Assembly (NCBI GenBank): GCA_903813345.2
Contig: CAIIXF020000001.1
Coordinates: 38,349,366 to 38,409,365, forward strand
Origin: Owenia fusiformis
Taxonomy: Eukaryota > Annelida > Polychaeta > Sabellida > Oweniidae
Direction: 5' to 3'
DNA: 60,000 bases
Under the pieces are notes generated by a model that was not told the origin of the DNA, did no database searches, and was given only the letters and a program-made list of their open reading frames with translations. Numbering within the stretch: the first letter of the stretch is position 1; each line of letters starts with the position of its first letter. Of the stretch, positions 1-12,900 are shown in pieces. A program made the translations under genes and the position numbers.

Positions 1-779
1 ATTGCATGTAAAGGTCAGGTACAGTTTAAAATTTGATTTCTTTTTATAGACATCATTTGTGTTAACTATTCAACTATTGAATGAGTGAAGTGGGTGTAAT
101 TAGATCCATTTAAGTGTGACAGTCAATCGTCTTTCTTTACTACAACTGTACAGGGTGTCAAATAAATATGTTCTCCAAGAGAATGAACTTTTGTGCATAA
201 AAGTGCATCTAGTTGAGCTAGTCATCTGAAACTTCTTGTAGAGTTGCTTTCAAAGCCTAGTTTTAATGTGCTTAAGAACAATTTAGATTTTATTTAGACA
301 AGAAAGTTACGCAGCATTATGTGGATGTTAAAGTTGAGTGGAAGAACATATCTACTTGACACCCTGTATATTCTTTAAAACAAAAACAGTTAATCCTATT
401 GTGTTGCTACCTAAGTGAGCTTAATATGCTTTAATACAATGCGTACCATTCTGCGCTGAGACAGCACGAGAGAGTGTACTGTCTTGCACTGCGTACTGTA
501 TAATAGAACCAATAATTTATCGGAGAAGTTAAGTTAAACCGGTCATTCCTATACACAAGCACTACACAAATGGCTTATTACCATCAAGTATGTGTTGAAC
601 TTCAAGGATTCTTCAGTTCTTTATACTTAAACCTTTTCCCGTAACTTAACCTTGAAACGGGCATCGAGACCACGCATTCATCTGGACTGGTTGGATCCGA
701 CGTGATTTTGGATTAATTTTACATCACTCGAAACCCCAACGGCAAAGTGTTTTATTTCGGACAGACAGATATTTGTAAG
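1..779. other. Upstream region and 5' UTR of the GABA-B-like gene
   Basis: Holds a 216-bp MITE near its left side. The rest is unique AT-rich sequence with no recognisable core promoter. The transcription start cannot be placed from sequence. Confidence 0.4.
151..366. mobile_element. 216-bp MITE with CAGGGTGTCAA termini
   Basis: Left end CAGGGTGTCAAATAAATATG and right end CATATCTACTTGACACCCTG are imperfect inverted repeats flanked by TA on both sides, as for Tc1/mariner-type MITEs. No coding content. Part of its interior (GCATCTAGTTGAG) recurs inverted near 8600. Confidence 0.75.
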
Positions 780-992
780 ATGAGGATATACATCTGTGTA
801 ATACTTTCTTTGGTGATGGTTCCAGCTGAATGCATAAAGGATTTATGGCTGATCGGTTTGTTTCCATTTAACGGTTCGTGGCCTGGTGGACTAGGACAGG
901 AACCCGCTGTTCAATTAGGGATCAAAGACGTGAACAATGATCCCTATATTCTACCGGGATACCGACTAAGAATGACAGTCAGTAATACAGAG
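780..992 (+). CDS. GABA-B-like receptor exon 1
   Basis: Encodes residues 1-71: a hydrophobic signal peptide, then the first flytrap strand [11 protein letters not shown] and the SWPGG loop. Trp34 matches the pocket Trp of GABA-B1. The donor is AG|GTAATA, phase 0. An in-frame GTG lies upstream but no ATG, so Met1 is placed at 780. Confidence 0.85.
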
Positions 993-3900
993 GTAATACT
1001 GAATTCTATTCGATATCTACACCTGTTACCTGGTAGTTTAAAACCAAGGTTTTAATTAAGCTCTCTCATCTATTGCGTCATGTGTTTGATTAAATTGAAG
1101 TGAAATTGGCTAATGCTAAATCACAAAATATAAATATGTATAAGTTCGGATTATATCTCAACAATTTATTTGCATTTGGTTAGTTAACATATACATAATC
1201 ATGGTAGGACACCTTCACGACCACATGCATTGTCACTTCGATAAAGTCAAGGGTTATGGAGTTATTATTGAGATTTCTGTTCCATCTCTGACCGTGTTAC
1301 ATTAATATTCCTGCACTATTCGTGATTTCGATTAAATAGGTATATTTTCAAAGCGCAGAGCGGTCTTTTAGAAAGATAATCCTAGGATCAGTATTGCGAA
1401 AAATAATTAGATAACTCATTTATATGGTTCAGAGGTCTTATCAGACGTGACGCTACGGATATGAATAAAGAGAATAGTCCAACTCCACTCTTTTAATTTC
1501 GAAAGTATTGCTCTGTGAGAGTGCAAAGTGATGTTTTAGAATTCCCTCGGGTGAAATATAGTCGTAATTTGCAATCTCACCACAACTCGAATTTATTACT
1601 TAGTCATATTTTGATAGCACTGTCCCTACTGTGAAACTTTTAACATAGACACTTGTACCAAAAATAGCTCTTAGTTACTACGGTTTTATCGCCTATAGTT
1701 TTATTTCACGTTTTTAGGGTTTTGTATGTTGGAGACTCTCTTAAAAGTTTGAAACCTATTTTCTGTACAGCTATCGTTCCATTATACGCCTGAGGAAAAG
1801 CACGACAATCCATTTTAAACATCGGAATATTTTACTAATTGTCACAATAATGCATTTAGTCTTGGTTCATTCTAGACTGTGGACCCCCATCTTCTACACC
1901 AAAAGTAGCAGACAAGGGGGGGGGGGATCCAGGATCTTGAAGCAAGACTATGCATTTAGCTACACTAGCCGTTACAAAATATATTTGAATGATAATATAC
2001 GTAAATGTTTTGTTTTCGAATCATACCCCTGTTAATGGGATTGATCACTCAGATACTGGTAAAGTTACGGCTCTCGCGTATCTCTCCTCGATCCTCACAC
2101 TTCGTTAACAAACGTTCGAGCATCTCAAACGTTCGAGCATCTTCCTTTCAATCAGTGGAACAGTCAACTACTTTATTTAGTACTCGTTTCATTATTCTTA
2201 CAGCTCTAAAGAAGACGAAGCTATGATTATAATTCCTGGATGTTGGGTGGGGGGTCTTTTCAGTACCAGGACTTTAGTCCTGGGATCTTTCGTTATGTGC
2301 ACCCATTGGATTACAATTTGGAAGTCATAACTGCCAAAAAATGTATACCTCAATAAACAGATAAATTCCTGAGTAAATACTTGTAAGTAGCATTCATTCT
2401 TTGTTGTTAAAACTCCGATTGTATGTGTTTAGCAGCAGAATGAGGAAATTTCGTTTTTCATCGTCCCTCTTGTCAAAATTGCGGAACTTTACAATTAAAT
2501 AGCACGTAATTGAAAATGTACTTCTTTAACAAGTCTCCTATGGCGTCGGGGTAATAGCCTGTAAAATCTTGACCAAAACATGATACCAGTATTTGCGTTA
2601 TCATGAAAAAAATCCTCTTGGTAAACGGCAGCCATTTTGAATTTCGCCTGTCATTTTGAATTCAGCAGCCATCTTGAAAATCCCTTCTTGAGCGGAAAGG
2701 CATCAACAAACGCAATCCGAACCAAATCTGACAACTGGTATTTCACTTATCAAAAATAATTTCATGAATAATGGGGGCCACTTTGAACTCAGCAGCCTTA
2801 TTTTTTCAACAGGGTCTTATGTCCTAAGACTTCTGCGAAAAATTGAACCAAATCTGTTAATAATATATGAGTTATCAAAGATTATACTTCCAAGAAAAAC
2901 GATAGCCATTTTGAATCGAGTGGACATCTTGGAAATTCCATCGATAACCATATGTGTGAATACGCATATGTTTTGTAGAAATTAGGAATCAAAGTCTACT
3001 ATATCAAGATAAAACCTCTATTTGCCTTTAAAATGTGTTTGTATGAACACTACAATTTTTAAGAAATATTGATTTACACGAAATCGATTGGACTATTGTT
3101 TTTGTTCGTCCTCACAAAAGATTGTCTGTTATGTTACTGATCGTTCAAGTGCCTAAGATATGGATATTCATTATTTTTATCATTAATTAACAATGTTGCT
3201 CAGAAATAAGAATGTGCCATGTATTTTGGCTTTAATGGTTCTGTCCGTCATTGGAATCACACTCACCGGAAGTAGCTATTGGATAGCTTGTTAAAGTCTG
3301 TTTATGTCTTGATATTTTGTTCCTAGATTCATTCACAATAGGAAACTGATGAATTTGTTAAAACCGCCGACCATAAACTGGCTCTCATTAACATGTGGCA
3401 TAACATATAGAACCTCGGCTGCCGAATCAGCCAAAGGGAAGTACAGTTATTGATCAATATAATAAAATGTTAACACTTGCACACAAATGATTCAAGTATT
3501 TCTAGTTTGATTATTATGATACAAGAGTGAACGGGTGAATGTTCAGTGTTCACTGTGTGGTGTAGTGATGCAATGGCCGAAGGAGCGAGTGGCTCATTGT
3601 GTTAGGTGGCCTTTTACAAACATAAATTATTGAGTGTAATAAATATATGAACACATGATATGTAAGTACTTTCATTTCCAAGTAACCCAGTATTTAGGGA
3701 TGAACTTTCAACTCAATCATTGTTTTATTCGTGTCGAATTCAAATGGAAATGAAATAGGCCTAGCTCAGTAAAGTCAATTTAAAAGCAAGATAATGCAGC
3801 AAATTCGTCACAACCGAGCTCTTTGTAAAAACAAACGAACCATCAGGATCAATAATAGAGCTAGATATTTCTTATGTATGGGAAATGGATGATAAATCCT

Positions 3901-6900
3901 TTTCCCAGGAATTGTCAACTTTTCGTTCAAAAGTCAAAAACCTTGATAAAATCAAATGTTGAAACACTATGGAATAAAACTATAATATTATTTCAGTATT
4001 AACAATAGCAGGGACATCCCTCGTACGATAAAACATCTAGCGTCGTTTAGGCCAGATGAAGACTTCCTGGGTTTACTGGTGAATTTATCTTAATGTATTG
4101 TGAAAAAGCTATCAACAAAAAAGCCTAACTGACGAAGCTACACAGTCTATATACACAGGATAGATTGTAAAAAGGCATTTTGTTAAATGCTTGTTTGACA
4201 AACGTTTCTTTTACTCTGCTGTGTGACGGGTTAAAAAAAGATGTAGAGACATATTCATTCACCAGGTGTCCATGCTATGTCACTTTACGACTCGGTGTGT
4301 ATATTGTCAACAGAAACTACTTCATCCCAGAACTCTGCTACTTACCGCGATGTGTTTAACGTATTTTTCATAACACTAGTGGACAGGGGGGGGGGGGGAT
4401 GCTGGCGTTTCCAAAGTTACGGTAAAAACTATGGTACCATATTATAGGTCATTCAAAACTCGAGGGAGATCTATTAAAATCTAAAAAAGTAGGTCAAATG
4501 AGGTCAAAAGTACTTTTGTACTAAGAATCGAGGAAAAATCTGGTCATCCGACCCCCGCTCCCCCATGTCTGTATTAGGATAAAAGTAGTAGTTAGTAACA
4601 TATATGTGTAAAAACTTCAATGTTCGAAGTAATTTATTCAATAAACAGGCCCAATACTTGTCTTCTTTATGACCCCAATATTTGGTAAAAACCGGTTCTC
4701 AGGTATTCGATAATCAAATAAAACTAAAAATGCAAAAATATCCAAGTTCATTTAGATTAAAAACGCGGGCGTCTATTTTCCAGGCATATTCACGAAATAA
4801 AAGCAGATATATATATCAGAGATTCAGAAAATAGAAATAGTAAGAGATACCTTTATCTCGCCAGAAGCTATCATTCACTGCCCCTTTAAAGAAATAACAA
4901 ATACGCATTTAAAATCAATTAATAAATTGTATCAACTTTCAACTTGGCTGGGTAAATAATAAAGGAGGATTTTCTAGCTTTTAAGCTTAAATGAGCCCTT
5001 AGTACATGGCCTTGTAGATGGAACGATTACTTTTCAAGATAAATAGTTTATTGCCAAAAGTCGATCATGATTGACGAATGACTCAGTAATTGTTTTTTGC
5101 AATTGCTTTGACATGCTTATTCTTTGAAATAAAAAAAATTAAAAAAAAAAAAAAAAAAATTATTAGTGCGTGTCCATGGTAGGGTATAAAGCTGGGTTAG
5201 AGTATTTGGATATACTTTGTATCTGACGGGTCCTTTTGTGTGTTGTTTATTTCTTCTGTCTTGTTATTCCCCTGTCACGAGTAGACCCACGAAACTTTAG
5301 ATTTCATGAACCAAAAACTAACATTATATCATGTTTACAGTGTGACCCTGGAATTGGGACCAATGCCCTTTTTGATCAGCTTTACCGCGACCCAGTGAAG
5401 ATGATGGTTCTGGGTGCAGGATGTTCAGCTGTCAGTCAAGCTACGTCACAGGCTTCTCATCTTTGGAATCTTCTGCAGGTACGTAAACAAAATAATACAG
5501 ATCAATAATGGAGTATTGCTAGTATTCAATCAAATAATGTTATTATTCAATCATAGTACTAATCTAGTATGTTGATATTACTCTGGTTACGGAACGGAGC
5601 CTAACTGAAATAGCTAGTTATTCAGTTTGACGGTCTTTACTGTTATCCCATAATATAAGTTACAAGAATAAGGAACTAGATTTAAAAGTGTTTAGTAATT
5701 TTTTATAGCAACAAGTATTCGCTCATGGTTGCATGTTAATCAATGGCTCAAAATGAGATTTTCAGCAAAAACATGGCTTTCAGCAATCATGTTTGACATG
5801 GTGGTACACTCCCCTCCATAAGTTTGGCAACCTTAGCTCCCCTATTGAACTACGCGGAGGCTTTAACACGGAGTTCAATGGCGGAGCTAAGATTGCCAAA
5901 CTTATGGAGGGGAGTGTAGAACTATATATTTCTGATTTTTTGGACTTTTATCGTTAAAACTACTCAACATGTTGTTGTTCCAATATTTTGTTACTTATGT
6001 ACAGTGTATAAACTATACATGTATTCTCTTAATAGTTAAAGTAAATTGGAGTACATCTTCTATTTTTAAAGCCTAGTGTCCCATTTTATTGGACCCATTC
6101 TATACTGATGAATCTATCACTTTAGGAGGTGACAGGTCATCTCAACCCCAAGTCATCTCAACCCAGTCCAACTCAACCCCAAGTCAAGTCAACCCCAGTA
6201 AAACTCAATCCCAAGTCAACTCAACCCTGTAAAACTCAACCCCAGTAAAACTCAACCCTATTCATTTGTGCAATGTCTAATTTAATTTTTCTATGATGAA
6301 TAATTTTAGCCATTTATTTCTGAAAATCTAGCATTTTGCATGATACTTTGAATAGAAAGTTGTAAAAGTATTTAAAAAAAACACGATAATTCATCAAGTT
6401 GTCACTATTATTTAATTTAAGACATCTTTTAAAATCAAACTTTAGATGATTTAGAAATAATTAACAATGTAATATAATATAACTTTTTATTTATATGAAC
6501 ATGCTTTAACAAAATCATTAACATTTAGTAATTAATAGACTGAAAGCAAAGATGTAGCCAGGAGGGGTGTGCACACACCCTCCCCCCCAATTTTGAAGGA
6601 AGTTGCATCATTTTTTGTCAAAACATATCTTTTTTGGCTCGCTTATGCCACGATCGGCACCCCCTGACTGAAAACCTGATTTTTTGGGTGATCGCATCCC
6701 TCCTGACTGAAAGCTGGCTATGCCCCTGGAAAGCAATGGTCATGTTCCAGTTTTCCAAATAATCACGAGTGTCAACCTCATAGGGATTACAACAAAACAA
6801 ACGTATTAGCAAGATTAATAAAATGACCCATACTTTAATCCTTAAAGGGTTCCGATTAGCATCCCGTATAAAAACAATATGGCGGCTCCAGGCGAATCAA

Positions 6901-9900
6901 CTGGATCAGTCCATTTTTAAGAAATAAGGGGAGTTCTGTAAAATCCAGTTTATTGAAATTGTCTTTGAGATAAAGAAATCCGTTTATAATGATTTTGAAA
7001 TCGTTATCCAAAGAGTGATCTTGCGTTCAAAGAATACATGTACAACAACCAATATAAATCCTTGTATTAGAAACCGGTTTGTCTTGCTTTGTTTCATTTG
7101 TAGGATATTTCATATGCCAAGCTGTGTGCTATTACGTTATGGGGAAATTTAGATGCCAATTTCTCCTTATTATACACAAATAGAAGATCCTGAAACTTCA
7201 CCCATAAATGTGGAATTGATTTGTCAAAATAAAAATCACCCTTTTATAAATGTGTGACGATCTATAATATACTTATGCTATATAACAGTTAGAGGTGTTG
7301 ACACAACGACCTCGATCTGTGAACCCTTGAGTATTATTCCGGGATCGGGCCTTTTATACTAAACGGTGAGCAACACCAGAAACGAGCGTTCGATTTGCTG
7401 AACGATATGCGTCACCCTTTAATACCATATTGACATTTTGGAGATAAACTCATTATTAACTATAATCTAAAAAGGCAGTGGTCTAAGAATGAAAATCACA
7501 AACTGAATCATCAGAATTGTTTTTACTGGGATAGAGTTTTACTGGGGTTGACTTGACTTGGGGTTGAGTTTTACTGGGGTTGAGTTGACTTGGGTTGAGT
7601 TGACTTGGGGTTGAGTTTTACTGGGTTGAGTTGACTTGGGGTTGAGATGACCAGGAAGCCTTTAGGAACATGATCATCTACAATAAACCAACAGTTTAAC
7701 TAAATGGCTTAATTGCATGTAAGAAGTCATGGGTGTATTAGTTGCATGCTTGCAATATCATGATGTTAATTTTTTTAATTCAATAAGTCAAGCATAAATT
7801 AAAGTAAGAGTTGTAATGTGCAAAGACGAGACGAAGTACCATGTCATTGCGTTAATAAATTGCTTGATTACCTTGGACTGGAAGCAGAATGAACCATACT
7901 AAATACCCAATTTGACGATTCATGAATGTTGTGACACTATTCCTAATAACCAATAATATTTTTGTCTAACAAAATAACCAAAGTCACCGTTGAATAAAAA
8001 TAAAGAATATCAACAGAAGTTAACATTTTGGGCAAAAAATGAGTATTTGGCATAATTTCAACCATTCCAGCCATTTTTCGTTTCACCGCGTGACACAAAA
8101 ATGCCACACACCGACATCACGCGCTCCTAACTTCGACCGTTAATTTGAATTTTTGACCCACCGGATGTTTGAAAATCAAGGATTACGACTCTCATACTGC
8201 ACCGTTTTTCTTCAAACTTATACCATTAAAAGCAGAACAAAATTGCCTTTCTGTCGATGCATTACTTTATTGTAAAGAGTCCCTCGTTCTAGCAGCGTTT
8301 TGGTCCCCAGCTGTTAGAAGGCCTTCTTACAGCTGGGGACCAGAATGCCGCTGGAAGAAGGGACTCTGTTTTAGAGAATAATGTACCATCAGAAAGGGAT
8401 TTTTGTTATCCTTTGAATGGAACAAGTTTGAAGAAAAACGGTGCAGTATGAGACTCGTAATCCTTGATTTTCAAATATCCGGTTGGTCAAAAATTCAAAA
8501 ACAGTCTAAGTTAGGACCGCGTGGACATAATGTTGCATAAATTTTTTGTCTGCACAAATTCTGACTTTTTGTTGAAACTCTACGAGCAGTTTCAGATGAC
8601 TAACTCAACTAGATGCACATATATGAGTGTTACATTTCAAACAAAAAATGACATACACCTTTTGTAACATAATTTTGGAAATAAGTTATTATTACCCTTT
8701 GCAATTCGTTGACTACTCTTCTTAAAAGAGAGCTTCGTCTTCGGTAGTTTATAGGTAGACTCTGCACGCATGGTAGTTATTATAAGTTTATAAATGTCAA
8801 CTATACTATACCATTTTGTGTTTAATTGAATGGACTTCCTTTCCCCGAAAGTACAAGCAAAAATCATTAGCATCTACAGTCTATTAAGCTGATTCAAAGG
8901 CAAGCAGTTGCATTTGAAAAATAAGAAATCTAAAGACTATTGGGCAATAATATATAGAAAAATATATTCATATTGCACACGAATGACATTTGTATATTTC
9001 AGATTATTTAGTGTTTATTGCAATAAGCCTGTGGCCTCTTGTAATTTGAGGTCCATAGTAACATGGCAGAGAAGTCTCAAAATATAAGAGGTTACAGACA
9101 TGGCAGAGAAGTCTCAAAATATAAGAGGTTACAGACATTACAAGCAAATCCAGGAGCAATCCGAGATATACATATGTCATTCGTGACTAATATGACTATA
9201 TTTTCCTATATATTATTAAATTTATAAAGTTATGTTACAAAAGGTAGGAAGCATTTTGTGTGTGTAGAATCTAGGTTTAAAAAATAAAAGTGTATATAAA
9301 CATATGTTTGAAATATAAAAAATTCACATTTTACTCCCACTTCCTATGTCAATAATCAAATCTTAGTTTATACTTTTTCTCTGCTCAAATCTTCTGGTTT
9401 ATTCACAATATGACCGTGTTATATAATCGCTGAGCTAGAAAAACGTCCTGAAGGGATTAGATTAATCTCTAACTAGATTAACAAATATTGAACAAAAATA
9501 ATATGTTGACAGATGACATGGCTATAATTAAACAGTCATGATACTGAATGGCAAATGGAACTCCATGGAGAAGACTTTGAGTAAATTGGGATCATTCTCT
9601 CATTTCACATAACCTTATACTTCAGGGCCTTCAGTCGGAACAAAGACGCATTGAGGGTGACTTTCACAATTTTACAATAGTTTGTGCTCAATACATTTGA
9701 TGATATGCCTATATTCGATAATTCTAACTGTGCTGACTTATTTTATGAAACTGATTTGATTCCAAATGTTAACAAACATTATTTTTGTATATGAAGTATT
9801 ATCACTCTTTTTCAAGACAACTTCCAGATGTTTACACTAATATTGTTCTTTGCCCCAATTTGGAATCCGGTAATTTAGAACAGTATATCTAAAACAGGCC

Positions 9901-12900
9901 CCACAGCTTCCTCTTTGTGTTCCATGGTGTAATTATTTGCCTACATGCTGAATCCATTACACCTTACCGTGCCTTACTTACTAGGCATCCTGCTTTGAAG
10001 GTTATTTCGAAAATCAATTAAAATCTAGTAAAATTTATCGACATGCAGACGGTAGGGAAAACGAAATGAAGGAAGAAGTTGGTAGGACTATCCAAAATAT
10101 TTTGTCAGTAAATCTCATATATATTAATAAATAATATTAAACAGTAAAAAATTTTCAGTACTCTCATATCTGATTGCTTACTGGGAAGCTCAAAAAGCCC
10201 AAATTTTCTTTGTTTTAGTTATCGTACTCGAGTGCAAGCCCTGCTCTTTCCAACAAAGTCATTTACAAACGTTTCTTTCGTGTGTTCCCGCCTGAATCAT
10301 CATTCAATGCAGCTAAATTCGAATTTCTGAATCACTTCAAATGGAAAAAAGTTGGCACCTTGCACGAAACCAAAGAACCCTTTGCATTGGTAAGTACTTC
10401 CATATAGTCTAATATACACGATATACGAGGGTTGTTCCAGAAGTAATGCACTATATGCTCTAACTTTCTTTAATTTTCTTCAATTCAGCTGAAATTTTGG
10501 GTATATTACAATTGAAGTTTTATCTGTTATATCCTGAAGTTTCAGCATCATAAATCTATATTATTCAACATGATGTTCATCGAGTACAAATAATGACATT
10601 TTACACTGTGATCATAATTCCACATACTCGGGGTGGAAGGTGTGAGAATTGTGCAAAAAATGACTTTGTGAGCTGGATGGAGTTTCTCTGTATTTTTCAT
10701 TCTATTAGGGTTTCCTGCATAAGGGATTTTGCCTGCGAAGCATATAACTCTTGCGAACATATCTAAATATTGGTCCGAGGAAGACATACCTTGAATTTTT
10801 TAGAAAAAATTGGCTAAAAATGGAAACTACAAAAAGTCAAAATGTTCAACTCAAACAAAACTCTAGCTATTTAATATTAACACTATGTATTATTTAATGT
10901 TTTTCAGATGTTTAAGGACCTTCATTAGTGTACTAGTGTCTAGAAATAAGATAATTAAGGACAAAATTTGGCATTTTTGATCATTTTCGCTTTCAGCAGT
11001 AACATATAGTTCTTTATATCTTGAGTTTAATGTTGACTGGTTGTTGCAATTTTGATTAAATCTGTGCTTGTACATGTCTTCTTCCATTTAAGATACAAAA
11101 AATGTATATTGGACCACCAATGGTCATATTAGAGCTTTCAGATCTCCCCTACCCCATTTATTATGAAAAATTACTGAAACATATGAAAATATAAAATAAC
11201 TTGAATTTATAAACTTTAACAATGTTGTAGCTATTCTATATCAATATTATGTATTATTTAATGTTTTTCAGATATTTCAGAACCTTTATTGGTAAACTAG
11301 TGTCTAGAAATGAGACATTTAAGGACAAAACATGGCTTTTTTGACCATTTTCGCTTTCAGCAATACCATATAGGTCCTTATATCTTGAGTTTAATGCTGA
11401 CTGGTTGGTGCATTCTTAGTCAAATTTGTTCTTGTAGATGTCTTCTTTCATTTAAGATATAAAAAATGTATAGTGGATGACCAATGTTCATAGTAGAGCT
11501 TTCAGGTCTCCCCTACCCCATTTATTAGGAAAAATGACCAGAAATATTAATAAAAAGAAAAATAACTTCAAATTATGAACTTTTACAAAGTTGTACCTAT
11601 TCTATGTCAATACTATGTATTATTTAATCTTTTTCTGATGTTTCAGGACCCTCATTAGTATTCTAATGCCTAGAAATGAGATATTTAAGGACAAAACTTG
11701 GCTTTTTTTTCATTTTCGCTTTCAGCAATAACGTATATAGTATAGGTCCATATATCTTGAGTTTTATGCTGACTGGTTGGTGCATTCTTGGTCAGATCTG
11801 TTCTTGTACATGTCTTCTTCCATTTAGGATATAGAAAATGTATATTGGACAACCAATGTTGATATTATAGCTTTCATGTCTCCCCTGCCCTATTTATGTA
11901 AATGAAAAAGTAATTTCAAATCATCATCTTTAACAAAATTGTAGCTATTCTCTATCAATACTATGTATTATTTAATGTAACCTTCATTTGATTACATGTG
12001 TCTAAAATAGCATTCTGCATTTAGCAGTAGCATATAATTTTCCACAATTATAATTCTTTGATGATAGATTCATATATGTTTTTTATTGAATCTGTCTTCT
12101 CTGATTTAACTTAAAGAAAATGTATGTAAGACAATGAATGTTTTTATTAGAGGTCTAAGATCTGCCCTCTACCAAATGAGAAAACCAACACAAATGTTAT
12201 TATTGCATGTTAATATTCTTAAACTTTTCAAAAGTTTAGCATATTTATTAGCACACTAAAATCAAAAATGACACATAAATGGGCGAAATGACCAATGTTT
12301 CACTTTCAGCAATAGTTGTTTATATTTTTAGTTGAATGGTGATTAGTTGACATATTTTAGATCATATATATTCAACTATGTGTCTTGTTATCTTCAAAGC
12401 ATGGAAAATGTGTTTTAAACACAAATATACATATTAGAGATAAAATTACTACACTACTATATTTTTAAAAGATTACTCAAAAATAGCATAGTGCGAAATA
12501 ATTTTGTAATTTCACAGTTTACTCTCATATGAATCAAAGGATATGTCTTTATATAGACATGATTGTTCACAACTCTCGAACTTAATCCAGCAACAGCCTG
12601 ATTTTTCAAATCTCCCTGGTTCTATGTTAGAGCTGCATTTAAGTCATTTTAAAGGTAACTGGTCAACTGGTACCCAAGACAAGTCGTACCCAAGCATATG
12701 TTTTGTTTTGAATCAAGTGTTGGACTGGGAATGTGTAAAGATATACATATTATAACTGTAACATACTGTTCAGAAGTTTGAAGAATTTTCAGAAGAAATT
12801 GATATAATTTTGTAACATTTTGAGCTTTGAGTGTCAATTTATTTTGACTATTATTTTATATTGGATGTTCGAGTGAAGAGATATATGTTAATTCCACACA

